Assembly: GCA_021734825.1 (NCBI GenBank) | Contig: JAIPIE010000032.1 | Location: 1-9,371 of the forward strand | Source: Patescibacteria group bacterium | Lineage (GTDB): Bacteria; Patescibacteriota; Patescibacteriia; Patescibacteriales; UBA12465 | DNA: 9,371 nucleotides | Direction of reading: 5' to 3' | In this document: one piece after another, positions 4,864 through 9,371 of the stretch | How positions within the stretch are numbered: the stretch's first letter is position 1 | Layout: each line of letters opens with the position of its first letter | Notes under the pieces: model-generated | The model's database searches: none | What the model was told of the DNA's origin: nothing | Seen by the model: only the letters and a program-made list of their open reading frames with translations | Position numbers and translations under genes: made by a program

Positions 4864-6234
4864 TTAATTTAAGGTTTGTTGAACTTTAGCGGCTCCAGTA
4901 TTTAAAACGTCTAATATTTTTTCACTTCCTTCTCTGGCTTTGCGAATCATTTCGCCAATAGCGGTTTCCGCAGCAACCACATCCATGCCCCTGTACCAGC
5001 TTTTAGCAGTTAAGACTTGGTCGGCAAACACACCAATATTAATATCGTTTCTTTGCTCTGACACCAAGGATCTTAAGGCGGTAGGTTTATTAGTTTTTTC
5101 TAAATATTTTTTAGCCTCAGTTTCTTTGGTGGCGAAAATAATAAAATCCCAAGCTTCATTTTGGTGTGTACTTTTTTTGGAAACACTCTCTACCCAGTAG
5201 TTAGCAAAGTTCACTTCAACCGGACTTCCTTCAATTTGAGGGAGTTTACTAATAGAAAAATTTAACTTTGGTGCACTTGCCTTAATGTCAGCCAAAGTGT
5301 AAGAGTAGGCAAACATCATCGCTAACTTACCATTAATAAACATGTTTAGAGAATTAGGCAGGTCTTCATTCCAGGAGTAGACCTCCTTGCCAGGGTTAGC
5401 AAAATCAATATAAAAACGTAAAGCTTCAAGTCCAGGATTATAATTTGTGTCTTTAGTAGCAATGGGAACAGCGTTGAATAAAACTTGTTTGCCGTTTATC
5501 ATAGTGGCTCCATTTTGCATCATTAAGGCCGCCAAAATATCACTATATCTTTCGATATTAACATCTCCCCCTAGCGCGATTCCTGCCTGCGTAATACCTT
5601 GGACTGAGTCCTGTTTAGTTAGTTTTTTTACATTTTGTTGGAATTCTTTATTCCAATACAAAGGCGCTTGGGTGATGCCGGCGTTATTAAATAAATCTCT
5701 ATTATAATATAAAGCTAAAGTATCAACCGATAAAGGTAGTCCGTAAATTTGACTTGAGTCTAAAACAACATCATCAAAAACCGTATCAACGAAGTTATCG
5801 CGCAAATCTTTTAAGTTAGGACTGCGATAGGTTCTCAAAACAGTAATAACTTCTTTTTTAATTGAACCTTGTTCTTCTTGATAGGCCATGGTAATGGTGG
5901 CCGGCATAGGACTTAATTTATTCTGATATTTTTTTAACCAAGTATTGTGAATAGATAAAATATCTGGACCACGATCTTCAGCTAAGGCGTTTAGTAACTC
6001 GGTCTCATACTCTTCGTAGCGTAACTTACGGTAGTTAATATTAATGTTGGGGTGAATAATTTTATAATCAGCAATAATATCACTAAAAGCATCGGGTCCA
6101 TCAAAGACGCGCCAATAATTTAAGGTAATCGGTTGCATCGCTTCAGCGGCTTGCTTATTTGTTGTTTTACAACCAAAACCGGAGCCCAAAATGAAAATGC
6201 TTAACAAAAAAAGATAAATGATTTTTTTATACAT
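4864..6234 (-). CDS. Family 1 extracellular solute-binding lipoprotein
   Basis: This 456-residue protein has an N-terminal lipoprotein-type signal (MYKKIIYLFLLS..., hydrophobic to residue 20, Cys22 as acylation site). The lipobox GFGC lacks the usual Leu/Val at -3, so acylation is likely but not certain. The mature protein follows the ABC-transporter family 1 (sugar-type) binding-protein pattern. The first lobe has LNYWRVFDGPDAFSDIIADY (38-57), YEEYETELLNALAEDRGPD (73-91) and SIHNTW (94-99). The hinge has LALYYNRDLFNNAGI (173-187), and the second lobe has FINGKLAMMFAYSYTL (299-314) and NEAWDFIIFATK (359-370). It is first in the operon, behind a good promoter with a leader of about 48 bases and no SD. 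No permease or ATPase gene is adjacent. In Patescibacteria such orphan binding proteins are familiar, and the ligand is unknown. The pilin-like gene next to it suggests a surface assembly, which is inference. Confidence 0.85.
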   Translation of the reverse strand: MYKKIIYLFLLSIFILGSGFGCKTTNKQAAEAMQPITLNYWRVFDGPDAFSDIIADYKIIHPNININYRKLRYEEYETELLNALAEDRGPDILSIHNTWLKKYQNKLSPMPATITMAYQEEQGSIKKEVITVLRTYRSPNLKDLRDNFVDTVFDDVVLDSSQIYGLPLSVDTLALYYNRDLFNNAGITQAPLYWNKEFQQNVKKLTKQDSVQGITQAGIALGGDVNIERYSDILAALMMQNGATMINGKQVLFNAVPIATKDTNYNPGLEALRFYIDFANPGKEVYSWNEDLPNSLNMFINGKLAMMFAYSYTLADIKASAPKLNFSISKLPQIEGSPVEVNFANYWVESVSKKSTHQNEAWDFIIFATKETEAKKYLEKTNKPTALRSLVSEQRNDINIGVFADQVLTAKSWYRGMDVVAAETAIGEMIRKAREGSEKILDVLNTGAAKVQQTLN

Positions 6235-6284
6235 AAAGGGTATTTTTCTAAAATATTTTACTCATTTAAGATAAGAGCCAATTA

Positions 6285-6299
6285 TTGTTATTATAACAA
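6285..6299. repeat. 15-base perfect inverted repeat centred on the operon -10 box
   Basis: TTGTTAT (6285-6291) and ATAACAA (6293-6299) are exact inverted copies around one base. The palindrome covers the whole -10 box and the extended -10 TGT. It could be an operator for a dimeric repressor, or simply a chance AT-rich symmetry. Confidence 0.4.
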
Positions 6300-6319
6300 A
6301 AAAACAGGGATAAAGTAAA
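6290..6319 (-). promoter_or_regulatory. Sigma-70-type promoter of the solute-binding protein operon
   Basis: On the minus strand a perfect TATAAT (6290-6295) is preceded by TGT, an extended -10. A -35-like TTTACT (6314-6319) lies 18 bases upstream. The expected transcription start is near 6283, about 48 bases before the ATG at 6234. The spacer from 6235 to 6349 holds no other gene and no clear terminator for comM, which ends at 6350; only weak AT-rich symmetry (TTTTTTATAAAAAA) is seen there, so some readthrough from comM into this operon is possible. Confidence 0.7.
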
Positions 6320-6349
6320 TCTTAAGAAGTTCAGGTTAATTATTATTTT

Positions 6350-7840
6350 TTATAAAAAACGATAACTTAAAGCTTCGGCAATATGAATACTTTCAATTGT
6401 TGGCTTATTTTCTAAATCAGCAATACTTCGGCCAATTCTAAAAAGACGATCGTAGGCTCGGGCTGATAAATTAAAGCTAGTAGCGGCTTCTAGGGCAAAC
6501 TTTTCTGCCTCTTTATTTGTTTTTTGCCAATAACGAATATAATTTATAGAAACTGAGGCATTATTTGCTTTCTGACGTTGATACTGTTTATTTTGAGCTG
6601 CAGCAATTAAATTTAATGGAGATTCTATATTATTATTAGGTAAATTTTTTAATTCGCTTGCTTTTAGACGGGGCACGTTTAGTTGTAAGTCAAAACGATC
6701 TTTAATTGGTCCAGAGATTTTTTGCTGGTATTTTTGTACACTACTAGCGCTACAATGACATTCTTGAGCGGTGTCACCAAAATAACCACAAGGACAAGGA
6801 TTCATAGCGGCAATTAAGAGAAAATTTGCTGGATAATATAAGTGTTGTTCAGCGCGGCTAATCAATATTTGTCGCTGTTCTAGGGGTTGGCGTAAGCTGT
6901 CTAAGATTACACGAGGAAATTCCGGTAATTCGTCTAAAAAAAGAGCGCCACGATGAGCTAGGGTGATTTCTCCCGGTTTAGGACCGCGTCCTCCACCAAG
7001 CATTGAGGCTAAAGAGGCGTTGTGATGAGGTGCTCGAAAAGGTGGCCGATGTAGTTTATTTTGTATCTGATGAAATTCGCCCGCCACGCTGTATATTTGA
7101 GCAACCTCTAATTGTTCTTGTGTTCTTAGGTCAGGCATAATATCAGCTAAGGCCTGAGCTAATAAACTCTTACCGCTACCAGGTGGGCCAATCATTAAAA
7201 GGTTGTGTCCACCGGCAGCAGCGATTGTTAGAGCTCTTTTAGCTTGAGCCTGCCCTTTAATTTGTGCTAGCGGGTTAGCTAACGTTTGATTAAGATTTTT
7301 GCTGCTTGGGTGGTATTTATTAATTTTGTATTTATTTTCTAACAGTTGAATGGTTTGAGATAAGGAGATAACAGGGTAAATATCAATTTCCGAGACTAAG
7401 GCGGCTTCAGCTGCATTAGCTAAAGGAACAAAAATTGCTTTAAGGCCAGATTGTTTAGCGGCAATAACAAGAGGCAGAACGGATTTTAGTGGTCTTATCT
7501 CACCGTCTAGAGCTAGTTCTCCACAAAAAAAGGAATGCTCAAAATCAAAGCTAAAATTATTGTTTAAATTTAAAATACAAAGAGCAATGGGTAAATCATA
7601 AGCACTGCCACGTTTTTTTAAGTGAGCCGGAGCGAGATTGATAGTAATTTTTCTTCGTGGATAAGAGCGCCCGCAATTTTTAAGAGCACTTTTTACTCTT
7701 TCACGAGCTTCGCTAATAGCAGTGTCGGGTAAACCAACGATAGCAATTTGTCCAAACTCGCCACTACCGCTATCACCTTCAACTTGAACGATTTCTGCCC
7801 TTAGTCCAGAGATGGCAGCTGTTAATATTTTTTTAGACAT
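6350..7840 (-). CDS. comM: ComM/YifB family AAA+ ATPase (Mg-chelatase-like)
   Basis: This 496-residue protein has the normal length of ComM. The N-terminal ChlI/Lon-S5-like domain spans about 1-165. The AAA+ core spans about 190-395 with Walker A GPPGSGKS (218-225), Walker B ALFLDELPE (299-307) and a probable arginine finger in KDRFDL (380-385). The cysteines of NPCPCGYFGD...CHC (349, 351, 361, 363) are typical of the family and may bind zinc. The C-terminal Mg_chelatase_C domain includes LSARAYDRLFRIGRSIADLE (458-477). In other bacteria ComM is a hexameric helicase that drives branch migration during natural transformation. All key residues are intact. The ATG at 7840 follows directly after the U-tract of the smc terminator, there is no SD, and a TATAAT (7869-7874) just upstream could start a short leader of about 22 bases. 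The gene points toward the solute-binding operon. Confidence 0.92.
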   Translation of the reverse strand: MSKKILTAAISGLRAEIVQVEGDSGSGEFGQIAIVGLPDTAISEARERVKSALKNCGRSYPRRKITINLAPAHLKKRGSAYDLPIALCILNLNNNFSFDFEHSFFCGELALDGEIRPLKSVLPLVIAAKQSGLKAIFVPLANAAEAALVSEIDIYPVISLSQTIQLLENKYKINKYHPSSKNLNQTLANPLAQIKGQAQAKRALTIAAAGGHNLLMIGPPGSGKSLLAQALADIMPDLRTQEQLEVAQIYSVAGEFHQIQNKLHRPPFRAPHHNASLASMLGGGRGPKPGEITLAHRGALFLDELPEFPRVILDSLRQPLEQRQILISRAEQHLYYPANFLLIAAMNPCPCGYFGDTAQECHCSASSVQKYQQKISGPIKDRFDLQLNVPRLKASELKNLPNNNIESPLNLIAAAQNKQYQRQKANNASVSINYIRYWQKTNKEAEKFALEAATSFNLSARAYDRLFRIGRSIADLENKPTIESIHIAEALSYRFL

Positions 7841-7868
7841 AAAAAAATCACTTAGTATAAGTGATTTT
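7841..7868 (-). terminator. Rho-independent terminator of smc, abutting the comM start codon
   Basis: On the minus strand AAAATCACTTA (7858-7868) and TAAGTGATTTT (7844-7854) form an 11-base-pair perfect stem with a 3-base loop, followed by seven T (7841-7847). The comM ATG (7838-7840) comes next without a gap. The smc stop is at 7904-7906, so the smc 3' UTR would be about 60 bases. The stem is AT-rich with only two G-C pairs plus A-T pairs near the loop, so termination may be incomplete. Confidence 0.75.
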
Positions 7869-7874
7869 ATTATA
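7869..7874 (-). promoter_or_regulatory. Candidate -10 box for comM
   Basis: A perfect TATAAT lies on the minus strand just before the terminator stem. Transcription would start near 7862, at the foot of the hairpin, so the stem would become part of the comM leader. No good -35 box lies 16-18 bases upstream. A second candidate, TATACT (7854-7859), lies in the loop and would give an almost leaderless mRNA. Confidence 0.35.
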
Positions 7875-7903
7875 GAAAATAGCAGATAAAATTTATTTAA
7901 CCA

Positions 7904-9371
7904 TTAGTTTTGGAAATCCCCCATTTCATCTAAGTGAATACTCAGTAATTGACTGACCCCATCAGCTTTCATGGTGACGCCATAGATAATGCTGGCCCTT
8001 TTCATTAAAGCGCGATTATGAGTAATGCTGATGAACTGAGTTTTTGTGGAAAGATCATCAAGAATTTGAGCAAGGCGCTCAGAATTTGATTCATCAAGAG
8101 CGGCGTCAACTTCATCTAATAATACAAAAGGAGAAGGATTGGCACTAATAATAGCACAAATTAAAGCAATGGCTGTTAAAGCTCTTTCGCCACCGGACAA
8201 CATAGAAATAGCCTGGATTTTTTTACCGGGAGGAGTGGCTTGAATTTCAATACCATTAACGCCAGAATTACTATGTTTTTTAAGCTGTTTCAGACGCTTA
8301 TATCTTTCGTCCTCTTTTGATTCTGAATCAAGCCCTGCTGCTTCAGTCTCTTTGGTGTTATCCTCTCCTTCTAATTTAAACATCTTAGCGCTGCCACCGT
8401 TAAACAAGATTTTGAAATATTCACTAAATTTTTCAGAAATAATTTTAAATTCTTTCTCAAAACGCTCTTTAATGTTTACGTCTAGTTCACTAATAACACG
8501 ATCTAAGGACTGAATAGCGGCGCTAAGATCATCTGTTTGTTTAACAAGAAACTGATAGCGCTCATTTGTTTCAGTAAATTCTTTTTCCGTTTCTGGATCA
8601 ATACCGCCAATCATTTCTAGTTGATTTTTTAGTTCATTGATGCGTTTACGAAGACGATCATCTTCTATTTCTTCCATTTCTTCATGTTTATAATCCTTGA
8701 TATTTTCCAGCTCCAGCTCTTCGTCTTTGATGTTGTTCTCCAAGTCTTCCAGCCTTGTTTCTTGACGAGCAGCCTCAATTTTTAAATCATTGGCATTAGC
8801 GGAAAGCTGATTTAACTCTGATTGTAAGGTTTGAATTTGTGATTGATAGGCAAATAATTGTCGTTTTTCCTCTTCTTTCCCTTGATTATATTGACCTAAT
8901 TCTACCTGCCACTTATTAATATTATTATCTAAGGTGGCCAATTTTTTATTTAATTCATCTTTTGTTTCTTTTATTTTCACAGCGTCAAACTTTACCTGAC
9001 TTTTGGCAATTTTTTCCTGAATATCCCTGATTTCTTTTAAATTTTGTTGTTGTTGGTCACTGTATAATTTAATTTTATCACGACGAGAATTAATATTTAA
9101 ACGACATTCATTTAGTTCATTAATTAATTCTTGACGCTTGCTTATTAGGTGCTCAGCTTTACTAGCCCTCAACGCCTCATCAATTTCTTCTTCTAAAAGT
9201 GTAATCTGTTGATTGATTTCTGCTTGTTCTTGCTTAATTTTATCAGCGTTAAATTTTACTTGGCTTTTGGCTAGCTTACTCTGAATATCTTGGATTTCAA
9301 TTAATGATTGCCGGCTTTGACTTTCAAGAAGCCGGCGTCTTTCTTGTTTGGTGGAGAGCTCAAGTCTTAAA
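7904..9371 (-). CDS. smc: Chromosome segregation protein SMC, C-terminal part
   Basis: The reading frame stays open to the right edge, so about 488 C-terminal residues are visible. An internal TTG at 9172 is not the start, because the frame continues upstream as coiled coil without a stop. Residues 1-255 (window numbering) are the returning coiled-coil arm. The conserved step into the head follows: GGIDPETEKEF (255-265) and NERYQFLVKQTDDL (269-282). The head carries the ABC signature LSGGERA (391-397), Walker B FVLLDEVDAALDESN (415-429) and the His switch ITHNRAL (449-455). SMC dimers fold and segregate chromosomes by ATP-driven loop extrusion. Two oddities are an 88-residue-period duplication in the arm and a charged insert (about 333-372) between the GGSAKMFKLEG strand and GIEIQATPPGK. 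A terminator follows at 7841-7868. Walker A and hinge lie outside the window. Confidence 0.93.
   Translation of the reverse strand, partial: LRLELSTKQERRRLLESQSRQSLIEIQDIQSKLAKSQVKFNADKIKQEQAEINQQITLLEEEIDEALRASKAEHLISKRQELINELNECRLNINSRRDKIKLYSDQQQQNLKEIRDIQEKIAKSQVKFDAVKIKETKDELNKKLATLDNNINKWQVELGQYNQGKEEEKRQLFAYQSQIQTLQSELNQLSANANDLKIEAARQETRLEDLENNIKDEELELENIKDYKHEEMEEIEDDRLRKRINELKNQLEMIGGIDPETEKEFTETNERYQFLVKQTDDLSAAIQSLDRVISELDVNIKERFEKEFKIISEKFSEYFKILFNGGSAKMFKLEGEDNTKETEAAGLDSESKEDERYKRLKQLKKHSNSGVNGIEIQATPPGKKIQAISMLSGGERALTAIALICAIISANPSPFVLLDEVDAALDESNSERLAQILDDLSTKTQFISITHNRALMKRASIIYGVTMKADGVSQLLSIHLDEMGDFQN
8971..9304 (-). repeat. Internal direct duplication in the SMC coiled coil, period 264 bases
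   Basis: Positions 8971-9040 and 9235-9304 align without gaps; by hand count 52 of 70 bases match. The encoded segments, visible SMC residues 23-46 and 111-134, share 18 of 24 residues, including AKSQVKF in both copies. The period is 88 codons, in frame. Similarity fades outside this core into general coiled-coil composition. No third copy was found toward the head. Confidence 0.8.

Noticed and set aside
4940..5707. Two plus-strand open frames of 86 codons (4940-5200 and 5447-5707)
   Set aside because: Both are antisense to the solute-binding protein, whose domain pattern is continuous there.
7841..7868. CRISPR-type or repetitive extragenic palindrome
   Set aside because: It occurs once, and the stem followed by seven T explains it as a terminator.
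7904..9172. A separate gene starting at 9172
   Set aside because: The codon is TTG in the middle of an unbroken SMC coiled coil that continues to the window edge, so this is an internal position.
8971..9304. The SMC repeat as a mobile element or assembly artefact
   Set aside because: The copies have diverged (18 of 70 bases differ), stay in frame and lack terminal inverted repeats, so an old internal duplication fits better.

Overview
The window is AT-rich and densely coded, with ten genes on the standard code, all ten ending in TAA where the stop is visible. It most likely comes from a Candidate Phyla Radiation (Patescibacteria, Parcubacteria-like) genome. That assignment is inference from gene content: small two-helix VirB2/TrbC-type pilins (the T4SS_pilin family common in these bacteria), a RodZ-like protein with a C-terminal Ig-like domain, a solute-binding lipoprotein with no transporter beside it, and near absence of Shine-Dalgarno (SD) sites. 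No tRNA, rRNA, CRISPR array, transposase or phage gene is visible.

Layout. Positions 1-687 (minus strand) hold two small secreted pilin-like genes separated by a 116-base spacer rich in GC hairpins. Positions 688-788 carry two divergent promoters whose -35 boxes overlap. One drives the pilin gene, which has a nearly perfect SD. The other drives the only plus-strand gene, a 530-residue polytopic membrane protein of the GT-C-like type, apparently as a leaderless mRNA. That gene converges on yraN (2389-2733, minus) with only 7 bases between the stops.

Positions 6319 down to 2759 (minus) form one compact operon running from a clear promoter to a strong terminator. Its order is solute-binding lipoprotein, two-helix pilin-like protein, RodZ-like HTH membrane protein, class I SAM methyltransferase, three-helix membrane protein of unknown function. 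Spacers are 4 to 11 bases, or an 8-base overlap.

Positions 6350-7840 (minus) encode ComM/YifB, the AAA+ helicase of natural transformation. Its ATG directly follows the U-tract of the terminator belonging to smc (7904 to the window edge), of which the C-terminal coiled coil and head are present.

How the genes may work together (inference). The window combines surface and envelope functions (pilins, binding lipoprotein, RodZ-like anchor, GT-C-like enzyme) with DNA-handling functions (SMC, ComM, YraN). ComM and YraN both fit DNA uptake. I do not see a clearly new defence or mobile system. The most unusual signals are the attenuator-like hairpin cluster between the pilin genes, the overlapping divergent promoter pair, an 88-residue-period duplication inside the SMC coiled coil, and the terminator that abuts the comM start codon.
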